Shown here: in pieces, positions 24,085 through 31,560 of the stretch
Position numbering within the stretch: position 1 is the first letter of the stretch
Layout of the letters: each line of letters opens with the position of its first letter
Assembly (NCBI GenBank): GCA_028716225.1
Contig: JAQUQE010000012.1
Span: 1 to 48,926, forward strand
Direction: 5' to 3'
Length of the DNA: 48,926 bases
Source: Dehalococcoidales bacterium
GTDB lineage: Bacteria; Chloroflexota; Dehalococcoidia; Dehalococcoidales; UBA5760
The notes under the pieces: generated by a model
Databases searched by the model: none
Told to the model about the DNA's origin: nothing
What the model saw: only the letters and a program-made list of their open reading frames with translations
Translations under genes and position numbers: made by a program

Positions 24085-24272
24085 TGCGAACTAAAGTTTA
24101 GCTAGAGTAACGTATGGCTAGAATACTGAACTCAATACAGACAAGTAACTTTATTGTTACTTGTCCCAGTATCGTACATGTAATTAACCAGTTAATTGTA
24201 TCAGTATATAAAGATCATAGAATATTGAAGGTACTCAAGTAGTAATAGGCAGGTATACCCCTATTGGGCCTA

Positions 24273-24313
24273 TGTTTCGGTATTGTCGTATGATCTTAAG
24301 GATCGTTTATATA
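24273..24313 (+). promoter_or_regulatory. Rightward promoter with a degenerate operator (site G)
   Basis: TTTATATA at 24306-24313, 37 nt before the ATG at 24343. Twelve bases upstream is TGTTTCG-gtattgt-CGTATGA, which keeps the spacing of the leftward operators but matches only about 9 of 14 arm positions. It may be a weak site for the same regulator, perhaps for feedback. Confidence 0.45.
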
Positions 24314-24342
24314 CCTTAATCCGCCTGCACTAGTATGATACT

Positions 24343-24756
24343 ATGACTGGAGTGCGGACTGGTCCAGGTTGGGACGATCCATCAACAATCAGCACAGGTC
24401 GGTTCATCTTCAAGTATCTGTCGGAGCACAAAGACGGATATGCCCAAGAGATCTGGCGGCAGCTGAAAATAGCAAGAGAACAATCAGTCAGGGTACATAA
24501 GCCCGGAGAGCGTAAGAGGGGTAAGCGAGCCGTTACCAGCTACAGTAACTTCCTCTGTAACTATTGGGAACCCCTGATCAAGATGAAGATGATAGTCTAC
24601 AGCAGGCGTGTCGCTGGTACTGCTGGGCCGGCCAACAAGCCCTGGGCCTGCCGGTATTACAAACTACCACCGGGTACCGAGTTCGACCCGCGCTGGAACA
24701 ATATCCAGAAGGCGTATAACCAGTTCAAGGGCTGGGCCCAGGAGGGATACGATTGA
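24343..24756 (+). CDS. Winged-helix DNA-binding protein
   Basis: 137 residues. A winged-helix pattern runs from FIFKYLSEHKDGYAQEIWRQ to the wing strand WACRYYKLPPG, with a basic insert (GERKRGKRA). First gene of the rightward unit, on a nearly leaderless transcript. Its place beside a possible operator makes it a candidate for the regulator of the replication block (inference). Confidence 0.7.
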   Translation: MTGVRTGPGWDDPSTISTGRFIFKYLSEHKDGYAQEIWRQLKIAREQSVRVHKPGERKRGKRAVTSYSNFLCNYWEPLIKMKMIVYSRRVAGTAGPANKPWACRYYKLPPGTEFDPRWNNIQKAYNQFKGWAQEGYD

Positions 24757-25358
24757 TAGGAAAGTTATACGTGTTCGAAGGCATCGATGGATCTGGTAAG
24801 ACCACTCTAGCCAAAGCGGTGCAGGCAGAGCTGACTAAGCGTGATGTTCGCTGCACCTACACAAAAGAACCTACAGACGAAGGGTCAAAGCGGCTGGCCG
24901 ACCCAGACATCTGCAACCCGGTAGAGTCTATGCTAATCTTCATGCAGGACCGGCTTAGGCATACTAGGGAGATGGCGAAAGACATCTGGGACGGTAAAAT
25001 CGTTCTGTGCGACAGATACTACTATTCAACGATCGCCTACCAGAGCTTCGTTCTAGCCAAAGCTGGTTACTTCAAGCGGCCCTGGAGCGGGGTGCATGCT
25101 ATAACCGACATAGCGTCGCTAGGATCCCTCGAGCCAGAGTGTACATTCCTATTGGACATACCTATTGATCTGGCCGCATCACGAGTATCGAGTCGTCACA
25201 GCACAAGCAAGTACGAAGTAGAAGAGGTCCAGGACCACTGTGACCGTGTATACAGGTGGATGGCAGCAACCAACTTAGGTGGCCCCTGGGTCTGTTTGGA
25301 CGCAAGAGACGACCTGGATCATCTTGTCGAGTTCGTAGTCAAAGCGATCGGGGTGTAA
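24753..25358 (+). CDS. tmk: Thymidylate kinase
   Basis: 201 residues. FEGIDGSGKTT (P-loop), DRYYYSTIAYQ (the DRY motif), and TFLLDIPIDLAASR are classic for dTMP kinase, which converts dTMP to dTDP. It starts with a 4-nt overlap (ATGA-type) with the winged-helix gene. It complements ThyX and the dUTPase fusion on the other strand. Confidence 0.93.
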   Translation: MIGKLYVFEGIDGSGKTTLAKAVQAELTKRDVRCTYTKEPTDEGSKRLADPDICNPVESMLIFMQDRLRHTREMAKDIWDGKIVLCDRYYYSTIAYQSFVLAKAGYFKRPWSGVHAITDIASLGSLEPECTFLLDIPIDLAASRVSSRHSTSKYEVEEVQDHCDRVYRWMAATNLGGPWVCLDARDDLDHLVEFVVKAIGV

Positions 25359-25360
25359 GC

Positions 25361-25690
25361 ATGGAATGGTTAACCGATGAAGACTTCACCAAAGCCAAAG
25401 AAGAGCTCCGCGGGTTCGCCCGCGTGGGTCAGTTCAGGCTGGATGATAGGTGCGGGGTGTTCTGTGAAATAATGGAGAACACCGAGGGTGACAGAAAGTA
25501 CGTCGTGAGGAACTATCGTCGTGGTGGAAAAGCCGAGTATTTCCTAAGTGACTATGCCGCTACCCAGCGCCTAACATATCTGTCATCCGCACAAGCCATA
25601 GCAGACGAGAACCTAGTGAGGTATGAACATGAACGTAACAGAATCGCCGGTGTCGGTCAACCTGCTCTACACGAACAAATTGAGGAGTAG
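25361..25690 (+). CDS. Hypothetical protein
   Basis: 109 residues from the ATG directly after the kinase stop. Mixed alpha/beta with a YVVRNYRRGGKAEYF strand pair; no family recognised. The 3' end overlaps the next gene. Confidence 0.6.
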   Translation: MEWLTDEDFTKAKEELRGFARVGQFRLDDRCGVFCEIMENTEGDRKYVVRNYRRGGKAEYFLSDYAATQRLTYLSSAQAIADENLVRYEHERNRIAGVGQPALHEQIEE

Positions 25691-25838
25691 CGCCGTGGTG
25701 GACCTCACCGGGGTGATCGTACCAACTGGATGGGCGATAATCATGGTCGACGCGAACGATCCTTTTATAGCCAATAGTGTATTAGACTCTAGTAAACAAG
25801 TCCATGCTGGCGATGATGTGAAAGTGGTGAGAAAATGA
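25629..25838 (+). CDS. Small beta-rich protein
   Basis: 69 residues from the ATG at 25629, which has GAGGT 6 nt upstream. Strands alternate (AVVDLTGVIVPTGWAIIMV ... DDVKVVRK), suggesting a small barrel. Function unknown. Confidence 0.6.
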   Translation: MNVTESPVSVNLLYTNKLRSSAVVDLTGVIVPTGWAIIMVDANDPFIANSVLDSSKQVHAGDDVKVVRK

Positions 25839-26227
25839 CAGGAGAACCAACCGTAGACGACATATTCTGGGCCGCTGCTAACGCGGGGAACCAGTGGATA
25901 AGCAACGAGCTCCGAGCTTTGATCGATGGGTACAACAAGTGTATCAGGGCCTTGAACTCCTTGATACACGATCTCGAAGGTACACCCGCCATCTGTGATC
26001 CTCTGGGGACCAGGGCCCAGGACGTGGCGAGGGCAATAGCCACGGAGTACGACCTCGAGGTGGTCTTCGACGGTCGATGGCGTGCTATAGTAGATGATGG
26101 TGCCATAAAGCTAACCGTGGACGAGTTCCATGCCTATGAAGTAGAAGTATCCCCATCATTACTTGCGGACCTGGTAGAGGTAGCGGGTGATCTGCTCGGG
26201 TTCAAACTGTCCACCGGGAAACCATAA
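25835..26227 (+). CDS. Acidic hypothetical protein
   Basis: 130 residues, ATGA overlap with the gene before. Helical N-terminal half and beta-containing C-terminal half; acidic. No family recognised. Last gene of this unit; the following 138 bp contain only a promoter. Confidence 0.6.
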   Translation: MTGEPTVDDIFWAAANAGNQWISNELRALIDGYNKCIRALNSLIHDLEGTPAICDPLGTRAQDVARAIATEYDLEVVFDGRWRAIVDDGAIKLTVDEFHAYEVEVSPSLLADLVEVAGDLLGFKLSTGKP

Positions 26228-26334
26228 TATACCTATGGGATGGTTGTAGATCCAAGGCCGAAAAGAAGACCACGTCCTTCCTGCCGGCTCTCACACCTCT
26301 CCGGCTAGGCCCCATTGTATCCGCCGAAGTAAGA

Positions 26335-26342
26335 TTAATATA
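26335..26342 (+). promoter_or_regulatory. TATA box for the coiled-coil membrane protein
   Basis: TTAATATA, 31 nt before the ATG at 26366, predicting a leaderless transcript. The shared operator is absent. Confidence 0.6.
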
Positions 26343-26365
26343 CGTTAGAACCCCTACTCACATAC

Positions 26366-26773
26366 ATGGGAGCTGAGCGGGAAGATTGGTATTCCCTACT
26401 GGTCCAGAACTCCTCCAACATCTCATCAGTGTCTACAAAAGTTGATCAGTTGGTGGTTGCCCAGCGGGAGGCAGAGCACAGACAGGCGGAGTTCAACGCT
26501 AAGGTAGAGGACCGGCTCCAACACACTGAGGTAGCCTGCATACAGAACGAGGCACAATTCGATACCGTCGCCGACTCTCTCGACGAGCTCAAGACCGCTC
26601 AGAAGGAGTTAGACACCAAACTCGATACTGTTGTGGGAGAGATCAACGTCACTTTCAAAGCAGCTGTTAGAGACATTCGCGAGCACGATAACGATAAGCT
26701 TAAGCAATGGATAACGATCATAGCCCTAGCCTGTACAGTCATAGGCTTCATCTTTGGTATTATCAGCGTATAA
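26366..26773 (+). CDS. Coiled-coil protein with C-terminal membrane anchor
   Basis: 135 residues. Residues ~20-105 show long heptad stretches; the C-terminus (WITIIALACTVIGFIFGII) is a single membrane helix. The tail-anchored form resembles spanin- or t-SNARE-like viral proteins in shape only. It converges on the holin-like gene, so the pair may act in virus exit (inference). Confidence 0.7.
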   Translation: MGAEREDWYSLLVQNSSNISSVSTKVDQLVVAQREAEHRQAEFNAKVEDRLQHTEVACIQNEAQFDTVADSLDELKTAQKELDTKLDTVVGEINVTFKAAVRDIREHDNDKLKQWITIIALACTVIGFIFGIISV

Positions 26774-26791
26774 AAGAATAACGGAAATGGT

Positions 26792-27127
26792 TTATGGATT
26801 GGCTTTTCCTGCACTCTTCGCGTTCAGCCAATCCATCGGCTTGTTGAAGACGAAGTCTACGGCCAGTCCAGCCACGAAGCCGGTAAGCAGTAGGCTTATC
26901 CACTCTTCTGCGCCACTGGGCTCTGGAAGTCCTGCTATGACGAACAGTATAGCCATCACCGCTACGATGATGGACAGCAGTGCCGACACCAGGTACTTCA
27001 GGCTGAACTTCGGCAGGGGCTTCCCCTCCGCCTCCAGTTTAGCCAGGTATGCTTGGAACTGCCCAAGCATCATGGTTATCGCGCCGATCACGACTCCCAA
27101 AGCCATTACTAGCTCTCCGTTGTCCAT
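26792..27127 (-). CDS. Holin-like membrane protein
   Basis: 111 residues with three hydrophobic segments at about 6-26, 46-66 and 77-92 and a charged linker. Size and topology match phage holins, which open the cell membrane at lysis. No endolysin-like gene is recognised beside it. Confidence 0.65.
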   Translation of the reverse strand: MDNGELVMALGVVIGAITMMLGQFQAYLAKLEAEGKPLPKFSLKYLVSALLSIIVAVMAILFVIAGLPEPSGAEEWISLLLTGFVAGLAVDFVFNKPMDWLNAKSAGKANP

Positions 27128-27144
27128 GTTCTCACTTCTCCAGA

Positions 27145-27957
27145 TCAGAGGAACTCCATCTCCGTGCCCAAGAATATGGGGTCAAACATTCCATCCATCG
27201 TATCGAAATCTGCGACCCCATCCCCATCCCAATCTGCTCCGCCATCCAATAGAACGCCACCACCTCCGGCCCGCATCCTCCAGATGCACATCATTATGCC
27301 CTGCGGGGTGTCACGCTCAGTATCATAAAAGTCTCGGAGGCTGGCCCCGCCGTCCGTGGCGATTGCGCCGTTCTTGTAGTATACGTGCCTGAAATCGGTC
27401 CTCATGAGGTCGAACGCCTGCCAGATGGTAGTGGCGGTTGGCGGCGGGGCAATTACACTCTGGTATGCCATAGCGAACTGTAATGCGTCTGGCTCGAATG
27501 TTATGTACTCACCCATGAAGTCATCCCAGAGCTTCCAGCTGATCCGCCCATCAGAATTTACCGAGGCTATCTGCGGATCAACTCCCGCTAAGGTGTTGTC
27601 GAACATTCCGCCCGCACCACTAAGGGCAACACCGCCAAAGACGGACTTCCAATCATCGCCGTAAAGGTTCATCATCCCCAAGCACCACCCGACCTTGGTG
27701 GGGTCCCAATCGTTTCGACTCTCCCAATGCCATAGCTTAATGGTAAGGTCGACCCCCTCTTTGGCAGGCTTCAGTATCTTCTGTGGTGCGAAGAACCCGG
27801 TGTAGGCGGCACAATTACAATCGTTCTCGAACTGCATACCCGGCCCGAAGCGGTACGGCTTATTTGGGTCTGGGTCCATGGGGTCCTGCCCGTCTTCCCA
27901 AAGGTCGGCGTGCAGACCCCACTTGGAGAACATCGGCATTACGCTAGTCCGCCCCAA
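27145..27957 (-). CDS. Virion protein with calcium-loop motif
   Basis: 270 residues, Trp/Gly/Asp-rich. DWDGDGVADFD near the C-terminus is a calcium-binding loop like those of thrombospondin type 3 or dockerin repeats. No enzymatic motif. It is the last gene of a four-gene run (29574 to 27145) that I read as structural. Confidence 0.6.
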   Translation of the reverse strand: MGRTSVMPMFSKWGLHADLWEDGQDPMDPDPNKPYRFGPGMQFENDCNCAAYTGFFAPQKILKPAKEGVDLTIKLWHWESRNDWDPTKVGWCLGMMNLYGDDWKSVFGGVALSGAGGMFDNTLAGVDPQIASVNSDGRISWKLWDDFMGEYITFEPDALQFAMAYQSVIAPPPTATTIWQAFDLMRTDFRHVYYKNGAIATDGGASLRDFYDTERDTPQGIMMCIWRMRAGGGGVLLDGGADWDGDGVADFDTMDGMFDPIFLGTEMEFL

Positions 27958-27959
27958 GC

Positions 27960-28463
27960 TTAAACCTCCCAGAAAGTTATAGTGGTACTCCCTACGGCAG
28001 TGACCCCCCAGATCTCCCCGGCGTACTTGTCCTCGTCAAACGCCCCGCCAGCCGGTATACAGTGACCCGAATTGCCTTGGGCGGGAGTACAAACAGATTC
28101 ATTGAACCCGATGTAGGCGTCACGAGCCCCGATGTTGACCAGCGTGAAGGATAATCGTAGGGGGTTGGCCTTCAGGATCTTCGTAGGTTCCGTAGTCACG
28201 ACAGCATGCCCTGTAGAGGGCTTACCGTGCAGTTGTACTGGTAAAACCCGCACTGCATCCCGAATCTCCGCAGCCGTCGCAGCGGCCGATCGCTCCTCAC
28301 CGTACATCGGTCGTTTCGCTTTTTCCGCGACTGATAGTACGGCGGGAGCCGACGGCAGTCTGTCATCGAATAGCTCATGGAGATCCTCCTTGCGGGCTCC
28401 TACCCGATCGGTTGCTGCCTGTCGTACCCCCCCCGTCTTCCTACGGGCATTCTCCAGTACCAT
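27960..28463 (-). CDS. Virion protein with C-terminal beta domain
   Basis: 167 residues. The N-terminus is basic and helical (MVLENARRKTGG). The last ~75 residues (LRLSFTLVNIGARDAYIGF ... GEIWGVTAVGSTTITFWEV) follow a beta-sandwich pattern common in phage fibre and capsid-decorating proteins. A GTG at 28472 is an alternative start. Confidence 0.6.
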   Translation of the reverse strand: MVLENARRKTGGVRQAATDRVGARKEDLHELFDDRLPSAPAVLSVAEKAKRPMYGEERSAAATAAEIRDAVRVLPVQLHGKPSTGHAVVTTEPTKILKANPLRLSFTLVNIGARDAYIGFNESVCTPAQGNSGHCIPAGGAFDEDKYAGEIWGVTAVGSTTITFWEV

Positions 28464-28473
28464 CGGAACCACC

Positions 28474-28854
28474 CTACCGGTCCCAGTACAGTACCGTCAA
28501 GTGAGCAGCTGCGCCAGCGCCCATACTGTCATCGGACTGAAGGTTCGTGCCACCCTCGAGCACTAAGATTGGTTTCATCGGGTCCGGTTGCGTAGGCCAG
28601 AACTGGCTACTGCCAGCTGCTATTGCGATACCGAGAGCGTAGTCGGTCAGGGTAACACCGTCGGCCTCCAGCTTACGCAGGTTCAGGAGCGCCGGGTTTG
28701 CAGCGTCCCCCGAAATGATGAAGCCGTAGATCATCCTCTGCCTGTCATCAGGCACATCCGTGGCGAATACGTCGGCCGCCGCTGCCGGTATCTCCTGGCT
28801 CAGGAATGCCTGCTTCTCTGATATCAGGTCAGCATCGAACTCTCTGATAGGCAC
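28474..28854 (-). CDS. Virion-like protein
   Basis: 126 residues, Ala-rich, ending in the beta strand AAHLTVLYWDR. It lies between two proteins of structural character. Family not recognised. Confidence 0.6.
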   Translation of the reverse strand: MPIREFDADLISEKQAFLSQEIPAAAADVFATDVPDDRQRMIYGFIISGDAANPALLNLRKLEADGVTLTDYALGIAIAAGSSQFWPTQPDPMKPILVLEGGTNLQSDDSMGAGAAAHLTVLYWDR

Positions 28855-29574
28855 TTACATCACCTCCGACAGAAGTTTAGCCTCGACTTTCCAGTCCCTG
28901 AGTAGCGAATCGCCGAACTCAAGTGGGTCGTTCCCGTACCCGATCCTCAAGTAAGTAGCGGGTATCTCCCTCCTGGCTATGCGCCTTATGATCTCATCGT
29001 CGTGGCCCACTTGGAAGAAGTCCGCCCAGTAGACCGCGAACGAAAGGTTCAGTACCGGCTGAATAGTCTTCTCGGCATCGTCGTTGTAATACTCAGCACC
29101 TATGTGCTGCAACGGCGGGATGACAACTTCAGCCCTGTCAGTCGGTTCTAGGTACGGGCTGATGACTTCATCCACATACCCGAAGTCGTCTCCAACCGTG
29201 GGCTGTATCGGGTCCAAGTTGGGGAACTTCCCGTTGATGTCTTTGCCCTCGGGGCTACGGACGTACATCCTGATCTGTTGAGGCTTTAGCCCTATGGCTC
29301 CGTGCATGAACCACGGGTACCCGGTATTCGTAGTCCCGTCCAGGTACAAGATGTCGTTCTGAGTGTTCCGCGGGTCCCTAAACCTTAGCTCGGGCTGATG
29401 CCCGCCTGGAGCTATACTGACAGCTGTGCCAGCGGCATCTATGAGCGGGTAGGGCCTGTACTCACAAATTCTCCTTTTGACCACTCGACCGAACAGGAAT
29501 CCTTCATCCCCCTCCAACGCGAATAAGTAGTTGGGGTAGAGGAACCGGTCCGCTATACGGTTCTCTGGTAACAT
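28855..29574 (-). CDS. Candidate structural protein (possible capsid subunit)
   Basis: 239 residues, Pro/Tyr/Asp-rich with many beta strands and no catalytic motif. It is the first gene behind its own TATA box with AGGTGG before the ATG, as expected for an abundant virion component. It competes with the 33904-34695 product for the role of main capsid protein. Confidence 0.55.
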   Translation of the reverse strand: MLPENRIADRFLYPNYLFALEGDEGFLFGRVVKRRICEYRPYPLIDAAGTAVSIAPGGHQPELRFRDPRNTQNDILYLDGTTNTGYPWFMHGAIGLKPQQIRMYVRSPEGKDINGKFPNLDPIQPTVGDDFGYVDEVISPYLEPTDRAEVVIPPLQHIGAEYYNDDAEKTIQPVLNLSFAVYWADFFQVGHDDEIIRRIARREIPATYLRIGYGNDPLEFGDSLLRDWKVEAKLLSEVM

Positions 29575-29615
29575 TTCACCACCTGTTGTCTTATGTACAA
29601 GTAGGCTTATGGCGG

Positions 29616-29623
29616 TATAAATA
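29616..29623 (-). promoter_or_regulatory. TATA box of a structural unit
   Basis: Minus strand reads TATTTATA, about 45 nt before the ATG at 29574. There is no TTCG repeat upstream, in contrast to the replication promoters. Confidence 0.6.
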
Positions 29624-29762
29624 TACTGCTAATGAGCAGATTATATTCCAGCCGGGCAGGCCAGTACCCGGAACTTGTAATCGCCCAACTCAATAGGATC
29701 ACATACCGCCCGAATATTAATATCCAAGACCCACGTAAAAAGTTATACGCAGCGATGAACTT

Positions 29763-29808
29763 ACCCAGTACTTAGTATAGGGTGCTGGGTTAACAGGCAC
29801 TGCGCCTG
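29763..29808 (-). terminator. Tandem hairpins after the methyltransferase gene
   Basis: ACCCAGTAC/GTGCTGGGT (29763-29771 and 29782-29790, one G-U pair) and CAGGC/GCCTG (29794-29798 and 29804-29808). They lie in the 3' untranslated region of the leftward glycosyltransferase unit; no strong T-run follows, so they are possible terminators or stabilising structures. The rest of 29575-29849 shows nothing else. Confidence 0.4.
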
Positions 29809-29849
29809 ATATTACATGTATTGTTGAAGGTTATAAGAGCCTGGGGAAA

Positions 29850-30512
29850 CTAGACTTCGTCCAGGCGTTTCCAGGCGACTGCCTCATTTTCGAAAGAGGT
29901 ACCTGCCAGGTGATCATCCCAGTTGGATTGATACCCCATGTACTCGAACTCCGCCCATAACCACTCGGATTTGTAGGCGTGATAGGGGTTACCATCCCTC
30001 TTGACCTTGTAAAGTGGATCCGGGTTACCGAGCTCATCAACCCCATGAACTTCTGTTGCCGCGGACACGATCACCAGCTTCGATGCTATGGTCTCCGCCA
30101 TCTCTAGGAATGCGAGACCGTCCTCTTTGGTCAGGTGTTCGAGGAATCCGAATGCTTGTACCACATCGACTGACTTAGGCTCGAATAGCATCCACAGGTC
30201 CAATGCATCCATCTTCAGAGGCTGCCACTTGCGTTGCGTCGGCCCTACGACCCAAATGTCGCAACCCCAACCGCGGTCTATGTTACGGTAGTTCCACCAG
30301 GCTTGTCCAACTATACCCTTCAGCCCGCACCCACAGTCAATCACGCTCGCAACGTGCATGTTCTTGGTCTGAGCTATGATGTAGTGCTCCATGTCCTTGA
30401 AGTGTGCACCGCAAGATAGGCAGGTCAGCTGCTCTCGCGGCTCCCACGGACGGCCTACACCATCCCAGTCGTGTACATGTCCAGCGTCGTCTTCTTTTGT
30501 AACTTTAGCCAT
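29850..30512 (-). CDS. SAM-dependent methyltransferase with N-terminal zinc ribbon
   Basis: 220 residues. CLSCGAHF gives a zinc-ribbon start; SVIDCGCGLKG is the SAM-binding glycine motif, and VDVVQAFGFLEHL is the acidic post-motif typical of class I enzymes. It probably modifies a sugar or another product of the neighbouring glycosyltransferases. It overlaps the glycosyltransferase gene by 58 nt. Confidence 0.75.
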   Translation of the reverse strand: MAKVTKEDDAGHVHDWDGVGRPWEPREQLTCLSCGAHFKDMEHYIIAQTKNMHVASVIDCGCGLKGIVGQAWWNYRNIDRGWGCDIWVVGPTQRKWQPLKMDALDLWMLFEPKSVDVVQAFGFLEHLTKEDGLAFLEMAETIASKLVIVSAATEVHGVDELGNPDPLYKVKRDGNPYHAYKSEWLWAEFEYMGYQSNWDDHLAGTSFENEAVAWKRLDEV

Positions 30513-31480
30513 GTCTCTAACCCCGGTGACTCTATATAGAAGTTCCCACCAAGCTCTTCGCCTTTACATCGTTCGTAGTTGTTGCAGCTCTTACAGAGCT
30601 CGCGGCCTCGTTCTAGCGCATCACGATCGATAATTGTCTGATTGGCAACCAACCGACCCTCTTTCTCGCTTAGTTGCATCAGACCGTAATTGCATACTGT
30701 TGTAGGGCCCACGTATGTAAACAGTCCAGGAGCAACCGGACCATGACGATGCTCTATGTGCCACAGCTCCGGGTCAAGGACTCCGTGTAAGTTACCGGTC
30801 TTGTGCATCCTGTACCCGAAGTCTACGTCCTCCAGTCCCTTCTTGCCATCTAAGGCCTCGTCGAACCCGTTGATCGCCCAAGCCAAATCTGTGGGGAAGC
30901 TGCACCCACTGTAGAACCACTCCGGGTACGGTACTCTGAGGCCTTGATCGACGAACTTCGCCCTAGAGTCTCGGACCCAATGACCGGGCGGTATGATCTG
31001 TTCCCAACTAGCCTGGTGATCTATAACCCGCCCGTATAGTTCTTCCGTTATACGGATGCCCTGGTCTATTATCTTCGGCTTATTGCCTTCGAAGTAATAG
31101 GTCAGGCTAAACGCCGACTTGCCCTGTGCCCAGTAATCTTCGATCCGCTTTATCCAACCCGGGCGCGGTTCGGTGCAATCGTCAAGTAGCATAATGTGAT
31201 CGCCTTTGGCCAGTGCTATGCCGCGGTTCCTCATTCCGCCTAAGGCTACCATACCAGCATCCAGGTAACGGCTGCCCTTAGCACCAACGTACTTGAATGG
31301 GAAGTTAGCCCGGTTTGCTATGTACCGCCGGCGATCTTCACTCCAACAACCGTCTACCACGATCCACTCGAAATCCTCTTTCTGATGATTAAGCCCGCGA
31401 ATGGTAGGTTCGTAGATGAAGGCGTTGTAATCGACCATAGGGTGGTCTGGTCTAGCTGTACTCGTTACTATGCTTAGCAT
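30455..31480 (-). CDS. Family 2-like (GT-A) glycosyltransferase
   Basis: 341 residues. LSIVTSTARPDHP opens the GT-A fold, WIVVDGCW and HIMLLDDCTEPRPGWI carry the acidic and DDx nucleotide-sugar motifs. The C-terminal Cys cluster (CKSCNNYERCKG) is an addition. The ATG at 31480 is chosen because it overlaps the stop of a small membrane gene (ATGCTAA). It likely glycosylates virion proteins or host surface, since no host-type polysaccharide cluster is here. Confidence 0.85.
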   Translation of the reverse strand: MLSIVTSTARPDHPMVDYNAFIYEPTIRGLNHQKEDFEWIVVDGCWSEDRRRYIANRANFPFKYVGAKGSRYLDAGMVALGGMRNRGIALAKGDHIMLLDDCTEPRPGWIKRIEDYWAQGKSAFSLTYYFEGNKPKIIDQGIRITEELYGRVIDHQASWEQIIPPGHWVRDSRAKFVDQGLRVPYPEWFYSGCSFPTDLAWAINGFDEALDGKKGLEDVDFGYRMHKTGNLHGVLDPELWHIEHRHGPVAPGLFTYVGPTTVCNYGLMQLSEKEGRLVANQTIIDRDALERGRELCKSCNNYERCKGEELGGNFYIESPGLETWLKLQKKTTLDMYTTGMV

Positions 31481-31560
31481 ATTATCATCCATATTGTGAA
31501 TAGGCCCCACGCCGCCAACCAGGCGATGAGTACCAATACCACTTTAGTCTCCTTTCGCAT
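31474..31560 (-). CDS. 28-residue membrane peptide between two glycosyltransferases
   Basis: MRKETKVVLVLIAWLAAWGL plus eight more residues: a positively charged N-terminus and one hydrophobic helix. Its ATG lies inside the last codons of the upstream glycosyltransferase gene, and its TAA overlaps the ATG of the next (ATGCTAA). The exact fit of start and stop supports translation; it may anchor the glycosyltransferases at the membrane (inference). Confidence 0.55.
   Translation of the reverse strand: MRKETKVVLVLIAWLAAWGLFTIWMIIC

Larger units (their letters stand above)
23996..24342. other. Noncoding control region after the integrase
   Basis: About 350 bp without a gene. It holds the candidate core site (24066-24084), a perfect hairpin GACAAGTAAC-6 nt-GTTACTTGTC (24140-24165), a repeat AATTAAC-ca-GTTAATT (24182-24197), a stray TATATAAA (24205-24212) with no gene clearly served, and the rightward promoter at its end. 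Confidence 0.6.

Noticed and set aside
24087-24093. CGAACTA half-site after the integrase as another operator
   Set aside because: The partner arm at the N7 distance does not match, and no TATA box lies 12-13 bp away.
26240-26308. 22-codon Arg/Pro-rich frame on the plus strand
   Set aside because: No ribosome site, no promoter of its own and no overlap pattern linking it to neighbours.
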